The notes under the pieces: generated by a model
Told to the model about the DNA's origin: nothing
The model's input: the letters and a program-made list of their open reading frames with translations, nothing else
The model's database searches: none
In this document: positions 34,620 to 46,318 of the stretch, piece after piece
How the letters are laid out: each line of letters starts with the position of its first letter
Numbering within the stretch: position 1 is the stretch's first letter
DNA from: Prochilodus magdalenae
Taxonomy: Eukaryota; Chordata; Actinopteri; Characiformes; Prochilodontidae
Reading direction: 5' to 3'
Length of the DNA stretch: 64,000 nucleotides
Assembly: GCA_024036415.1 (NCBI GenBank)
Contig: JAMWET010005490.1
Span: 125,001 to 189,000, forward strand
Translations under genes and position numbers: made by a program

Positions 34620-35165
34620 CAGCTGTGGTTTTCAAAAGGTCACGCTTCCGCGTCTTCCCTGCTCCCGTGTCTCTCCGGACTCAACTACCCAGAGGGCAAT
34701 GCTTCTCCATCATTCTCCATCACCGGAGTTTTAGTACAGCTGAACTTAATTAAGCCCTGCTATTTATACCACTCCTTGCCGCTTCAGCATTTGCAAAGCT
34801 TTGCTAAACTATCATTTTCAATTCTGATCGTTTTCCATGTGTATCCGCTATTCCAGTTTCGATCCCTTTTCGTCCCTGACCTTCTCTTCTGCTTACTGTC
34901 TGTATCTATCTTACTCTTTGGCTCCCGACCTTCGTTCTTCGTCTTCTGACCATTTTCCTAGCCTTTCCCTCTCAACTTGGTTGTCTCCGTTGCTTGTCTC
35001 TCCTGGTTCTGAACTCTGCCTGTCCCTGACTACGTTTGGGCCTTGCCCCTCATGTTGTACTGTGTGTTGCTGCTGCTTAATTGGACCATCTCAATGTGTA
35101 ATAACACCAAACTGACTTTTAGCTCTGCTCACATAGACCCGAGTTCTTTGTCCCTGACACAAAAG
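34620..35165 (+). mobile_element. LTR-like repeat, copy 1
   Basis: Shares ACTACCCAGAGGGC, CTCTCCTGGTTCTGA, CTGACTTTTAGCTCTGC and GAGTTCTTTGTCC.TGACA with 59070-59635 and partly with 51790-52000. CT-rich text and an AATAAA-type end in the best copy suggest solo LTRs of an old retroelement. No coding remains. Confidence 0.55.
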
Positions 35166-35228
35166 TACCTATGACCTTCAAGATGTCCCATCAAAGGAGA
35201 AGTTCTCCAAGAACATTTCATTCTACAG

Positions 35229-35655
35229 TAGGGTGGCCACTTTCATAACCCCGAAATAAAGGACACCCCACCCGCAACAGGAGAACATCATACTCAGACA
35301 GAATTGAAATCATAACCTAACCCATATAACACATACACAATGCTTTACTCACTTAACTGGGTGGAATGGATGACAATCGTGAGTCAGACAGGAGCTTACT
35401 AATAGACTAGCATTTAGAAGGCTGACCTGCGGCTAGGCAGTACGCTAACCCTTGGGAAACCAATAAAACACAAGGCATGTCTTTTAAGACAGACGTGAGC
35501 CAACGGCACACACAACATTGTTGGTGAGTGAACATTCTAAAGAGTTCATCCCGAAAAGAGGATGATGGCCGTCCGTCCAAGTATTGCACCGGACGGAGGA
35601 CTGGGAGTTAAGAAACCGGACTGTCCGGCCTAAAACCGGACCTGTGTCCACCCTA
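35229..35655 (+). mobile_element. hAT-like MITE with 8-base target duplication
   Basis: The element begins TAGGGTGGCCAC and ends GTGTCCACCCTA, a short terminal inverted repeat. It is flanked by TTCTACAG and CTCTACAG (7 of 8 bases identical), an 8-base duplication typical of hAT transposons. Length 427 bases, no transposase. Confidence 0.85.
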
Positions 35656-36338
35656 CTCTACAGTGATGAGCCCATTTTTCATTTTGGCCGGCGTGTCTGT
35701 GAAACAGCTCGGCGCAGTTTGAAGCAAGTGTTTGATGATTGACACATGCAGTTCACACGGTGCTAATTACTGAGGAATGGGCTTCCAGTAGCGGTTAGCC
35801 ATGCACAAAACTAACTCCAGCTAAAAGACCTCAGCCTTCTTACGCTAGCATATACGTCTCCGTGCTTCCAGGAAACGAAACTGTACATTCAAGGTGGGGT
35901 TGGAAGCTCCAAGCCTTAGCTGACTACACTATGTGTAACACAGCTTAAGCTTATAGTACATGTATAACTCAATTACTTTATCCGCTGCTCTCAGATGTTC
36001 TGCTCTTCCTTAAACCATGAGCCACAAATTGTAATCCACTGTTAACATTCCTCTGACACTTCCGCCCTGTCGTTCGTGCAGGCTGAGTTATACAAGCCAC
36101 ATAATAAGGATATATTCAGCTGTTATACTGGAAAAGAAATAGGGTCTGTGGCTTTGGGATCATACGACCAATGGGTTCTTTCCTCCGTGCTGTCTGTTCA
36201 TAGTACCATATTCACAAAAGTGATGTTAAGCATCCTTCATTATCTTAACACATCTGATATCAGATCTCACAGCATGTCTCTAAAGCTGACTGTACAATAA
36301 AAACCTTCTAGCTATATTAATTTCTATACTTAAACAAA
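35656..36338. other. Intron, no recognised feature
   Basis: Unique-looking sequence. No exon or repeat seen. Confidence 0.45.
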
Positions 36339-36339
36339 G

Positions 36340-36807
36340 AATGAGTCATCCTGTTAGTGCAGCACCATTGGCAGACAGCTGCACACAGACCGTTACCACG
36401 ACTGTCCTTAACACCACGTCACCGTCACCAAAGACTGCAGTGGTGTCGTACCAGACTGTCATGGAGTGACTCAGAATGGCAGCGGGTCATCTTCAGTGAC
36501 GAGTCCCGCTTTAGTCTTGGTGGAGACGCCCAACGAATCCGTGTGTGGAGGCACCATGGTCAGCACCAAGATGGACAGTTTATTGTCACACGTATGTTCC
36601 TCCACCTCCACCCCTACCGCACCATCTACAGGAACTGTGTGAGGATGTTCAAGCTGCATGGGTTGGATTGTCACAGGACTCCATTAGGAACCTCTACAGC
36701 TCCATACCGAGACGTCTGGCGTGTTGGGTTAGCAAACACGGCGGCCCGACGCCATACTGAGAGACAGACTTCTGTATGTGTAGCTCAATAAATATTGATC
36801 ATATCAG
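36340..36807 (+). mobile_element. Tc1-like family B, 3' part
   Basis: Starts at ATGAGTCATCCTGTTAGTGC and ends TTGATCATATCA. The translation gives WSDSEWQRVIFSDESRFSLG, then the deletion joint and LHPYRTIYRNCVRMFKLHG. It keeps GGDAQRIRVWRHHG, which the 7532 copy has lost. A reversed family B end, CCTTCTGGGTGCAGC, follows at 36881. Confidence 0.82.
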
Positions 36808-37108
36808 TCTAAATTTATCATCAGTTATTGATCCTGGTCACCTTTATCTTCCTTCCCAGCACACCTGCACTCCCACACCTCCTTCTGGGTGCAGCTACTA
36901 TTTTGATGATGAGTGTATTTCTGACATATGTGGCATTGACTGTAAGTTTGGGATCAACAGAACGTCTCAGTTCCTTTCAATGATCAAGAAATAATGTGTT
37001 TATCATCTTCAATAACTTCTATAAACTCAATAAAATCAAACACTGGCTCTGGTAACAGTTAATGGACATTCAATGTGTCTGTATTGAGAGTGCGGTCACT
37101 CTTCTCAC

Positions 37109-37501
37109 CTGTGGCCTCATCAATGACAAACTTGCCCAGCTCGTTGCCTGTAGTGATGCTGTAGTAGATCTCAGCGTTGACTCCAATATCTTCACTGGTG
37201 GCGAAAACCCTCAGCACCTCTGTGCCCACGGCAACATCCTCGGGCACTGTAACTGCATAGTCCTGCTTCTGGAAGACCGGCGGGTTATCATTCACGTCCA
37301 GAACCATGACAGTCAGGTCCACCTGTGTGGAGAGTGAGCCGGCTGCCCCTGCCTGGTCTGCAGCCTGGACCTTGACACGGTATGAGTCCTGGAGCTCACG
37401 ATCCAGAGGCTTCTCCAGAATCACCACTCCAGAAAAGGGGTCAATGGAGAAGAAGCCATCAGCCGAGTCCACCATAGAGTACATGATGCTCCTGTTGAGG
37501 C
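37109..37501 (-). CDS. fat3: fat3 exon w10: cadherin repeats, 131 codons
   Basis: This exon has 393 bases, phase 1 at both ends; acceptor ttcggaccag, donor CACAG|GTGAGA. It encodes [39 protein letters not shown], the linker [11 protein letters not shown], and a second repeat up to FVIDEATG. The acceptor has a short pyrimidine tract. A Tc1-family remnant lies about 60 bases upstream on the transcript side (from 37563). Confidence 0.93.
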
Positions 37502-37562
37502 CTGGTCCGAATGGAAGAGACAAACAGATAGAGTGATTGGACTTGAGCCTCCATGAGCACCA

Positions 37563-37925
37563 ATATCAGTTGCTCCAGATTTGGTGGATGGCTTCCCTGG
37601 CACAATTCCTAGGAGAATTCCCTGTAGACTGGGATTTCAGCCACTGCTGGTAGACCCGTATGACCGTACCCTTCCATACACCTGCAGATTCAGCTACGTC
37701 CTTCACACTATGGTCTTTGACCACGCCCACATGCAGTCACTCCTTTTAGCCAATCATTAGCATCTGCCCTGGAGCCATTTTCCACACATGGAACGAGACA
37801 TTCCCTGCACTGTAGCACCTCTTCCCAATCTATGGATCCTGTCACTCGCACCCCACAGTTATTCATAGCCCCATCATCCTCACGCAGCGCCATCTGCAGG
37901 TGCCTGATGTTATTACCACCTCAAA
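37563..37925 (-). mobile_element. Tc1-like family A remnant
   Basis: Reverse copy with GAATTCCCTGTAGACTGGGA, CATACACCTGCAGATTCAGC and CACACATGGAACGAGACATT. Helix-turn-helix codons are interrupted by a shift. Confidence 0.75.
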
Positions 37926-38189
37926 CATGCAAGGTGACTCATTTTTTGTCCGGTGAGTTTATGTATTTATACAGAACAAGGACGTTTTATTGACACGGTT
38001 ACCTTTTTCTAGTGCCTGTGTAGAGACGGGAACCCAGAGCAGAACTTCTGCTCATTGGCTTCAGAGCTAGTGCCACCTGCTCTAGGGTAACACCCACTTC
38101 AACACCACTGTGAGTCACACCTTAGCACGCTGACTCCTCCCAGTTGTAATTTAGCTTCAAACATTCGAGGCAAACGGAAGCTCCAGACT

Positions 38190-39690
38190 TGACAGCGGAC
38201 CCTTGTCAATCAAACTGTTTGGCGGTCGTAGAGTGAGTGGAACTAAGAGATGAACAGGCGTCTAAACCACTCAGAGCTAGAGATGTTAAGGAAGGTAAGT
38301 GGGCTGTAACGCTAGCTGTAGTGGAGAACTATGTACGACCAGATATGCCAAAATAAAAAATAAAAGACTAAATAAAATTAACATTTAAAATAAAAATAAC
38401 TAGAATTAGTATATATTGCTTCCTTTGTTTTTATTTATACGCTTATTTCCTTTTCTTGCATTTATATATTCCTCATTTTATTTATTCTTGTACTGTTTAT
38501 TAATGTTTTATTAACGTCTCCCTTCATTTTATATATATATTCTGCATATATTATTTAAACATGGTTATTTTAAAATCTATTTATTTAATACATATTATTT
38601 TTACATAAAATATCATTTAATTATTTATTTATTTTTTTTAAATTAACTTATTTATTTATTTCTGTTTTTCTTCCTTCATATGATAATGAGGAGGCGTGTT
38701 TTTCATGTTCAGACTTAGCAATCAAGTGCAGAACGACAGGAGTTGATTTCGAGCAGAGCTATATAGATTGGCTATGCTTTCGGGTGAAAGACTCAGAGAG
38801 GCCAAATGTCGGGGCGCAGGTCGGTGTCGGATCTGATCAGAGAGGCAGCTTCCAGGTGTTGCATGATCTGAATTTACCAGGGAAAGACGATGAACTACCT
38901 CCTCTAAATTTGTGAACACTATGCGGTCAGTCTCTGTATCAGAAGATGTAGCAAAATGAAACAAACTGTCAGCCACAGCCTCCACCCGAAAGAGTAAATA
39001 ATCTGCACTTGCATTTCCAGCAGGGTCAGCTAAGAGTCTCCGGTCTCTCGCTACCTGTTGCCTGTAAGCAGACATTAGTGCACCGTGTTGTTTATAGTTA
39101 CTGCTGATGGAGCAAGACATGTACAATCGATCTACGGAATCTGACGTCCATCAACCAATAGGAATGTTAAGACACACTGACGTCATTGATTGATAGCCCC
39201 TTTATTGCCATAAGGGTAAGGAAAAACAAAAATAAATAAATAAATAAATTTATAAATAAATAATTAGGTAAATACATTAATTTAAAATAAAAATGTTCAT
39301 TAAGTAACACAAATAACAAAATAAATACACATAAACATTTATTTAAGTTTTTTATTTATTGATATATTTATTTATATGCTTTTTTGTTTATTTTTAGATT
39401 TACCATCATTATTTCTTTACCATTTTAATTTAAGTATTAGTCTTTTATTTTTAAATTTTTAAAAATTTTTATTTCGGCAGATCCGGTTCTCCATAGAGAA
39501 CCAGCTAGTTAGTTTAAAATGGCTGAGAGCTTTTACAGCCCACGTGGTTTCGAGTCGCCTGGTCGGCTCTTTCTTTCGCCTGCGCCTTAAAAACTCTAAA
39601 GATCTCCAACAGGAGAAACAGAAGCGGGCCAGACTCCACCCACTCTACCACCGGCAAACAGTTTGATTGACAACAATCGGTTCGCAACAA
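38190..39690. mobile_element. Unidentified block bounded by inverted repeats
   Basis: GTCAATCAAACTGTTTGGCG near 38197 recurs inverted near 39650 (CCGGCAAACAGTTTGATTGA), extending about 50 bases through a TAGAGTG.GTGGA segment. The interior is very AT-rich (38340-38690 and 39215-39470) around a GC-richer ORF. It looks like a DNA transposon of unknown family. Confidence 0.5.
38722..39126 (-). CDS. Unidentified 134-codon ORF inside the inverted-repeat block
   Basis: I do not recognise this frame. It runs MYMSCSISSNYKQHGALMSA, then AYRQQVARDRRLLADPAGN, ADYLLFRVEAVADSLFHFA and NLEEVVHRLSLVN. It has ordinary amino-acid composition and is GC-richer than its AT-rich surroundings, which suggests former coding, probably part of a transposon-encoded protein. 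No splice site ties it to fat3. It may also be only a chance open frame. Confidence 0.35.
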   Translation of the reverse strand: MYMSCSISSNYKQHGALMSAYRQQVARDRRLLADPAGNASADYLLFRVEAVADSLFHFATSSDTETDRIVFTNLEEVVHRLSLVNSDHATPGSCLSDQIRHRPAPRHLASLSLSPESIANLYSSARNQLLSFCT

Positions 39691-40007
39691 GCACTTCTTG
39701 TGTGTTAGACCTGCCCTTTCGTCAGAATTCACAAAGTGTTTCACGTCCTGTAAATTTGGTTTTGCTTTTGTAGTTTTGTTTTCTGAAATGTTTAGTTGTT
39801 TTGTACCATTTCACCAGTTTACTTGCCAAGTTCTAATTTTTTAAAGTGCACATATTTACTTTTAACTCCAATAGGCTGAGACCGACAGCTAAAATAGCAA
39901 CGGCCTTGTTATCCGAATGCCGAAGGAACTGGCTGTACATCCATTCGCACAGCAGCTGTACTGTAACACTGAACGCGGCACTAATACGCTTGTAATGGAG
40001 CACACAC

Positions 40008-40241
40008 CCTCGTCGGGATCGCTGGCCTGCAGCCGTGTTAGCAGGGTTTTGGGCGCAGCGCTCTCAAACACGCTGGCTAGAAATTCTGTGAAGAAGAAGG
40101 ATGGAGCGTTATCGTTCACATCCAGGATGGTGAGGGATATCTCAGAGCGGCAGAACAGACCGCCTCCGTCTGTAGCCTGGGCTATTAGTTTATAGCCTGG
40201 AGTCTTCTCTCGATCCATCACAGAGGCCGTCTTCAGCTCGC
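40008..40241 (-). CDS. fat3: fat3 exon w9: cadherin repeat and linker
   Basis: This exon has 234 bases, phase 1 at both ends; acceptor cctctttcag, donor GAGG|GTGTGT. It encodes ELKTASVMDREKTPGYKL, AQATDGGGLFCRSEISL, the calcium linker ILDVNDNAPSF, and LQASDPDEG of the next repeat. The last residues join LNRSIMYSM in the next exon. Confidence 0.92.
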
Positions 40242-40413
40242 CTGAAAGAGGAAAAAAGAGGAATATCAAAATAACAAATAAAAAGGGTAATGAATTCCGT
40301 GGAGGACGACTTCTGGTGCCTGTTAATGCATCAGATCATCAATATAAGATGAACATTCCCTCCATCTTAAAAGTAGATTTGTTTGAGAATCAAATGTAAT
40401 TTTGTTGTGTGTG

Positions 40414-40446
<33 letters not shown>

Positions 40447-40646
40447 ATATGTACACACTTCTCTTCAAAGCTTCTCTGCCAGGAAGCTTAAAAATGAAGA
40501 CATTCTTGTCCAGAACACTGAACCAGTCAACCAGAGTCTTTAGTAAAATCTTTACATTACATGTAGCATTAAGTTATAATTTAATTAATATCCAGATACA
40601 TAAAAACAGTGATCACCACCATATTTTATAATATAATCATTTAAAT

Positions 40647-40790
<144 letters not shown>

Positions 40791-40929
40791 TTATTGATCC
40801 CAGATGGAAATTCTGGAAATTTATTAAACATTTATTAAAAATTATTTACATTTGTTAAAGTACCTAATTGTATGTATCTATACTGATGACATGGCTACCT
40901 GTTTTTCTTTAGACAGTGACGATATATTT

Positions 40930-41635
40930 ATAACAGCTGTGATTGGATTTGGCACTGACACCCTTACATCAGACTATTGGTCAGTTGAGCCGGATTTGAT
41001 GGAAGCCTTGCCTGGAGTTGTACTGGCTGTTCCTTCAGCTTCCAAGAGGATTCCAATCTGGAGATTTTGTGGTACCAGTCCAGGTGTGTGAATGCTCCTG
41101 AATGTTCATCATGCCAATCAGATACATTAGCAGCCCTGTGAACGCCAGAACTGCCATCCAACGTCACTGGAATACAGGGATAGGAACGTTGTGTTCTCTG
41201 AAGATGATGGGCAGGAAGTAAATCCTGGTTGTGAAGCAGCCCAGTATAGGCACTGTGGTTCAAATCTACTGTCACCGTAACCAAAGAATCCCTTTCCACA
41301 TAGCACGCACCCCCAGAACATCACAGAGGGGGCTAACGTTATGTAATACAGTAGTTATGACTATGAGTGAAGGCAACACTGTGGAAAAGTACCGTAGGTC
41401 AACTGAAAGACAGAAGTGTGTTTACGTAGAAGCGTTGCGACTGGTTGGTATGATGGACATTCAGGAGCATTCACACATCTGGACTGGCCCACATAATCCC
41501 CAAATCTGAATCCTCTTGAAAATGTTTGGGACTACCAGTAAAACTCCAGCATCCGTAGAATGTGGAGCAACTGACCAGTTCTGTGATGCAAGAGTGTCTG
41601 CACCTAATTCAATCACAGCTGTTTTATATATATCA
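40930..41635 (+). mobile_element. Tc1-like family A, catalytic-domain remnant
   Basis: The ends match (AACAGCTGTGATTGGATTTG at 40931; CAATCACAGCTGTT at 41611). Near 41485 the plus strand reads WPT-stop-SPNLNPLENVWD, the Tc1 motif around the third catalytic residue. It is broken by a stop. It seems to be the missing catalytic half of the family whose helix-turn-helix pieces are scattered through the window. Confidence 0.7.
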
Positions 41636-41654
41636 CAGATGTTAATATATTTAT

Positions 41655-41668
41655 ATATATGTTTATAT

Positions 41669-41737
<69 letters not shown>
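41655..41737 (+). repeat. (AT)n microsatellite
   Basis: About 37 AT dinucleotides; part of the right arm of the inverted repeat at 40535-41945. Confidence 0.95.
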
Positions 41738-41738
<1 letters not shown>

Positions 41739-42065
41739 TCAGTATAGATACATACCATAAGGTATTTTAACAAATGTAAAAAAAAATTAAATGATAATAA
41801 ACTATGTCTTTGGTTTATTACGTGATTACTTTGTGAGTTTATTTGCCTCAAGTGATTATCACTGTTTTTTGAAGTTGATATCTGGATATTAATTCAATTA
41901 TAACTTAATTCTAAAAGTAATGTAAAGATTTCACAGCCATTCTAGAACAATCTGAAGGCTGGTTCATCGTTCTTTCCTTCAAATGAGATGCACTGTTGAA
42001 AACGATTCAGTGCGTGACTGTCTTCAGTGTTACATTAAGGACAAACAATACAGATGGTCTGTTAC

Positions 42066-42219
42066 CGGTATTTGCATCCATGTAGAAGTCTTCAACTCCT
42101 ATCCCGAATAGGGAATACTGAATCTCTGCATTGGCGCCTATGTCAAAGTCTACAGCCCCTACAGTCAGAATGGCAGTGTTGGGGAGGATATCCTCGGGAA
42201 ACAAGGCTTCATATAAGGC
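42066..42219 (-). CDS. fat3: fat3 exon w8: cadherin repeat, first half
   Basis: This exon has 154 bases, phase 0 in and phase 1 out; acceptor tttcaccag, donor TACCG|GTAACA. It encodes ALYEALFPEDILPNTAIL, VDFDIGANAEIQYSL and FYMDANTG. The NAEIQYSL and DANTG strands are standard cadherin elements. It joins GELKTASVMDRE in the next exon. Confidence 0.92.
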
Positions 42220-42732
42220 CTGGTGAAATGAAACACAACACAACCGTAAAGTCACAGGGGTTCAGGAAAATAGTACTGTGCAACAGAGACCACCTACAGG
42301 TTATCCAGCTTGCAGACAAAACAGCCAATAACAGCAAGTTTCCCAAAAAAATCTGAAAAAGAAAATTATATTATTTTTTAAAATATTTTATTATTTAATA
42401 ATTATTTTATTATTTAATAATCGTTAATATAATGAACAGATGGTTAAAACAATTAAATATAATCACACGTTCTCTGTCCTCAGAGTTCTTTTCAGGAGAC
42501 TTGCTTGAAATCTGCCGGGGATTCTCACTCTGCTTTGACTGTCTTTATGCAGACAGCTAATCTCCTCTCTTATCTCCTCTGTAATATCTCTGTCTGTCTG
42601 GACGAGACATGAAATAAATAAGGTGTAATCTGTGACTCCTGCACAGCACTGAATTATCTCCACTACTTCTAACTTTAAGCTTCGGTGTAGACATCCAGAG
42701 CAAAAGCAGCAATTTCAAGATTTGAGTATATA

Positions 42733-43577
42733 CACCCGCCAGCCACTTCATTAGGTACACCTCCTTGTATCTACACTCACTGTCCATCTTATCAGCTCCA
42801 CTGACCATACAGGACACTCTGTAGGTGTACAGGTCCAGACTGTAGTCCATCTGTTTCTCTGTATACTGTATTACTCTGTTCTTCAATGGTCAGGACCCCC
42901 ACAGGACCACCACCGAGCGGGTATGATGTGGGGGGTGGATCATTCTCAGCACTGCAGTGACACTGATGGGGTGGTGGTGTGTTAGTGTGTGTGGTGCTTG
43001 TGTGGGTATCCAGCTGGCAGTGTCCTGTGGGCAGTGTCCTGTGGGCAACGTCCTGTGGGCAGCGTCCTTTGGGCAGCGTCCTGTGGGCAGCGTCCTGTGG
43101 GCAGCGTCCTGTAGGCAGCGTCCTGTGAACACTGATGAAGGACCAGAGGATGACCAACACTGCCCTGTGCTAGAGTAGATGAGCTATCGTCTCTGACTGT
43201 CCATCTACAAGGTGGAGCAGCAAGGTAGGAGTGTCTAATAGAGTGGACAGTGAGTGGACACAGTGTCTCAACACTCCAGCAGCACTGCTGTGTCTGATCC
43301 ACTCACACCAGCGCCACACACACTAACACACCACCACCACGTCAGTGTCACTGCAGTGCTGAGAATGATCCACCACCCACATCATACCTGCTCTGTGGTG
43401 GTCCTGTGGGGGTCCTGACCATTGAAGAACAGGGTAATACAGTACACAGAGAAACAGATGGACTACAGTCTGGACCTGTACACCTACAGAGTGTCCTGTA
43501 TGGTCAGTGGAGCTGATACCATGGACAGTGAGTGTAGATAAAAGGAGGTGTACCTAATGAAGTGGTCAGTGGGTGGA
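42733..43577. mobile_element. Foldback (palindromic) element, copy 2, near complete
   Basis: Left end CACCCGCCAGCCACTTCATT; right end AATGAAGTGGTCAGTGGGTG is its inverted partner. The arms (about 42770-43000 and 43270-43560) share the same blocks as copy 1 at 27425. The spacer carries eight or so GTCCTGTGGGCAGC units at 43020-43130. It ends about 60 bases from exon w7. Confidence 0.9.
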
Positions 43578-43636
43578 TACTGCAGTCTACACTGGAGTTT
43601 GACAGGTGCTGAGTGATCGATGGTAATTCTCCAGAC

Positions 43637-43833
43637 CTGGTTACATATGGGGCTGTTGTCATTGGCATCCATGACAGTGACCTCCACGACCACGCGGGAA
43701 ACAAACAGGCCGTCACTGGCGGTGATATTCAGTAGATATCGATCTTGCTCCTCTCTGTCCAGCGGCTGCTTCACAAACACCTTCCATTCGCCCTGCACTG
43801 GAGCTAGCGCAAACACCCCCTTAGGGTTCCCAC
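43637..43833 (-). CDS. fat3: fat3 exon w7: cadherin repeat
   Basis: This exon has 197 bases, phase 1 in and phase 0 out; acceptor tctgacccag, donor CCAG|GTCTGG. It encodes [37 protein letters not shown] and the linker [13 protein letters not shown]. It sits immediately beside the right arm of a foldback repeat that ends near 43577, about 60 bases away. Confidence 0.92.
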
Positions 43834-44335
43834 CTGGGTCAGAAAAACACGATAACATTTGTTTCCTCAATTTCTCGAATGATGAGAAGAAATATGGTGT
43901 TCCATAAAGGTCAGAACCCATTATTGTGAAGTTATACAGGTGGTCAGGGTTCATCTGGTGTCTCCCAGAGTTAAAAGGGACCGGATGCTTTTACCAGAGC
44001 TTGAAAGCCAGCTTATACAGAACCAGGTTATACAGCATCAGTCAAAAGTTTGGACACACTTGAGTGAATGTATCTATGTACCTAATATCATATACCTATA
44101 TCTAATCTAATAGATGTGCACCCTTAAGGCTTCTGCTTACACACTCTTTTAAGATGTTCGATGTTCTATGCTTTTTTTCCAACCCAATTTTTAAAATTCC
44201 ATCCTTAATTCCTGACATACTTGTCAACAGCCAGTGTTCAGTGTGTGGGATCTTCTAAAACATGCCTTCATGCCACCAACATGAGCTCACCAACAAAAAA
44301 CAGGTCCCGGTGGCTGAATCGTACCTAATAGTGTG
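43834..44335. other. Intron upstream of w7, no recognised feature
   Basis: Contains CATCAGTCAAAAGTTTGGAC near 44036, a terminal-repeat-like phrase of a dispersed element, mirrored by AAACTTTTGACTGTCACTGT near 45987. The two may be ends of one old element that spans 44036-46007. Confidence 0.4.
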
Positions 44336-44459
44336 TAACACCTCCACGAGCACCAAAACAGCTGTGCATTTGGCATGGACTGGACAAGTTTCTGGATGTA
44401 GCCACATCAATGTTCAGACACTCTTCCATCATTGAATTGGCCAGATTTGGTGGATGCCT
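44336..44459 (-). mobile_element. Tc1-like family A end fragment
   Basis: TAACACCTCCACGAGCACC, TTTGGCATGGACTGGACAAG and GGCCAGATTTGGTGGATGCC are the 3' end of the family in reverse. Confidence 0.65.
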
Positions 44460-44567
44460 AAAAACTCGCAATGGAATGTGTCACGGTATGGCACTGTGGG
44501 GAGGACCCAAGTGCAGAGACACAGGGCCGGCCATTCTCTCTTTTTCTGTTAAGGGACTCTTATATTA

Positions 44568-44583
44568 TATATATATATATACA

Positions 44584-44668
<85 letters not shown>
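44568..44668 (+). repeat. (TA)n microsatellite
   Basis: About 100 bases of TA repeats with a single ACAGT interruption at 44581. Confidence 0.95.
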
Positions 44669-44669
<1 letters not shown>

Positions 44670-44985
44670 GTTATATTTAGCCCAAAGACTAGTGGTGGAA
44701 ATTTATAGGACATTCAATTACAAGGAGAAAGAGCTCCAGGCACACTCCTCCTCCCAAAATGTGGCAACAGGACAAATTCATGTTAAGAAACTTGCTTCCG
44801 GTTGGCACGCAGTCCTGCACTGAATCTAATAAATCAAGTCGAGTTTTAATATGAGCAGAAAGCCTTGTTCTGTGGCCGCTAGCATAAACGCTAATAGCAT
44901 TAGCCTCTATTAGCTGGTCTCCTGATGTCGTAATGCTGTCCACAGAGAAATAACTCTAAACATATGGATCAGCACATCATCATAC

Positions 44986-45765
44986 CGTCCTGGTTTACAC
45001 TCTGGAGCTCTTATGGGTGTATAATAGTGCTGGTGAAACATTTTTATCTGGAGAGTAAACTGTGGCTTCACTAAACTGTGATTAGCTTCAGCTGCTAGCA
45101 TTAGCAAACAGAGAAGGGTACCAATACAGCAGCTCTACCTGCTTCAGAAAGCTGGAAAATGGGAAAATATATTAGGTAGCGTCCTAGTTTACACTCTGGA
45201 GCTCTTATTGGTGTGTTACAGTGCTAATGTAACTAGATCGTCATCTGGAGAGTAAAGGATTCACTAATTTGTGGTTAGTTTCAGCTGCTAGTTTCAGAAG
45301 GGTGCCAATTAGGGTGGCCACACATCCGGTTTAGGCCAGACAGTCTGGTTTTTCAACTTCCAGTCTTCCATCCAGTGCTGTACTTGAATGGGCACACCAT
45401 TAGTCCCTTTTTGGGATGAACTAGTGCCAATACAGCAGTTCTACCTGCTTTAGAAAGCTGGAAAATAAATTAGGTAGCGTCCTAGTTTACACTCTGGAGC
45501 TCTTATTGGTGTGTTACCGTGCTAATGTAGCTATATCGTCATCTGGAGAGTAAAGGATTCACAAATATGTGGTTAGTTTCAGAAGGATGCCAATTAAGGT
45601 AGCCACACGTCCGGTTTAGCCTGGACAGTCTGGTTTTTCAACTTCCAGTCTTCCGTCCAATACAGTACATGAATGGACGCCTATTAGTCCCGTTTTCGGG
45701 ATCAACTAGTGCCAATACAGCTGTTCTACCTGCTTTAGAAAGCTGAAAAATGGAGGAAAAGTGGG
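44986..45765 (+). repeat. Triplicated block (three tandem copies)
   Basis: Copies start with GTCCTGGTTTACACTCTGGA (44986), GTCCTAGTTTACACTCTGGA (45181) and the same at 45480. Each ends with CCTGCTT.AGAAAGCTG. Copies 2 and 3 carry a hAT-like insertion that copy 1 lacks. Confidence 0.85.
45310..45423 (+). mobile_element. Short hAT-like insertion in copy 2
   Basis: Begins TAGGGTGGCCACACATCCGG and is flanked on both sides by GTGCCAAT (45302-45309 and 45424-45431), an 8-base target duplication. The 3' end lacks the CCACCCTA inverted end, so it is truncated. A sister insertion lies at about 45595-45712. Confidence 0.82.
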
Positions 45766-46318
45766 AAAAAGGTTTTCCACCAGAAGTGGAAGCCCTATGT
45801 TTACAAACAATGAATTGGATTTATTGCATAAGTCCATAAAATCTAGCATACCATAGATTTGGTTAGTTTAATATGATTCCATATCTGGTTTTTCACAGTT
45901 CTGAAGGCCTCTACTATTATTCTATGAAGTAAACAATAGCACCATAAGGTAAAAAGGAAAAAAAGAAAACCCTACTATGCGCCCAAACTTTTGACTGTCA
46001 CTGTATATTCATCTGAAGTGCCTTTCAGTAAACATGCATACAGACGGGCACTCATAATGCATGTGACACCATGAAATACAGTGCATACTCTCAGTACTCA
46101 GAGAGATTAGAACTCAGAGCGATATACTGGGTTTAGTTCTGACAATCTGTTCACTCCCCTAAATGAGCTTTAAACAAAGGATATGACACATAAAACGGAT
46201 GGCTTTCTACTTGCATTGTTTTTGTCCCCCAGCTTCATTAAATTAAACCCTTTCAATGTGATTATCTTTTCCTGAGAGCATCCAGCAGTCATAAATCATG
46301 GCCTGGTTTAATACACAC
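45766..46318. other. Intron downstream of the giant exon
   Basis: No exon. AAACTTTTGACTGTCACTG at 45987 is a possible element end (see 43834-44335). Confidence 0.45.

Noticed and set aside
42792..43302. Overlapping ORFs on both strands in 42792-43302
   Set aside because: They lie in a foldback element and its GTCCTGTGGGCAGC array; low-complexity frames such as HRTLPTGRCPQDAA come from the tandem units.
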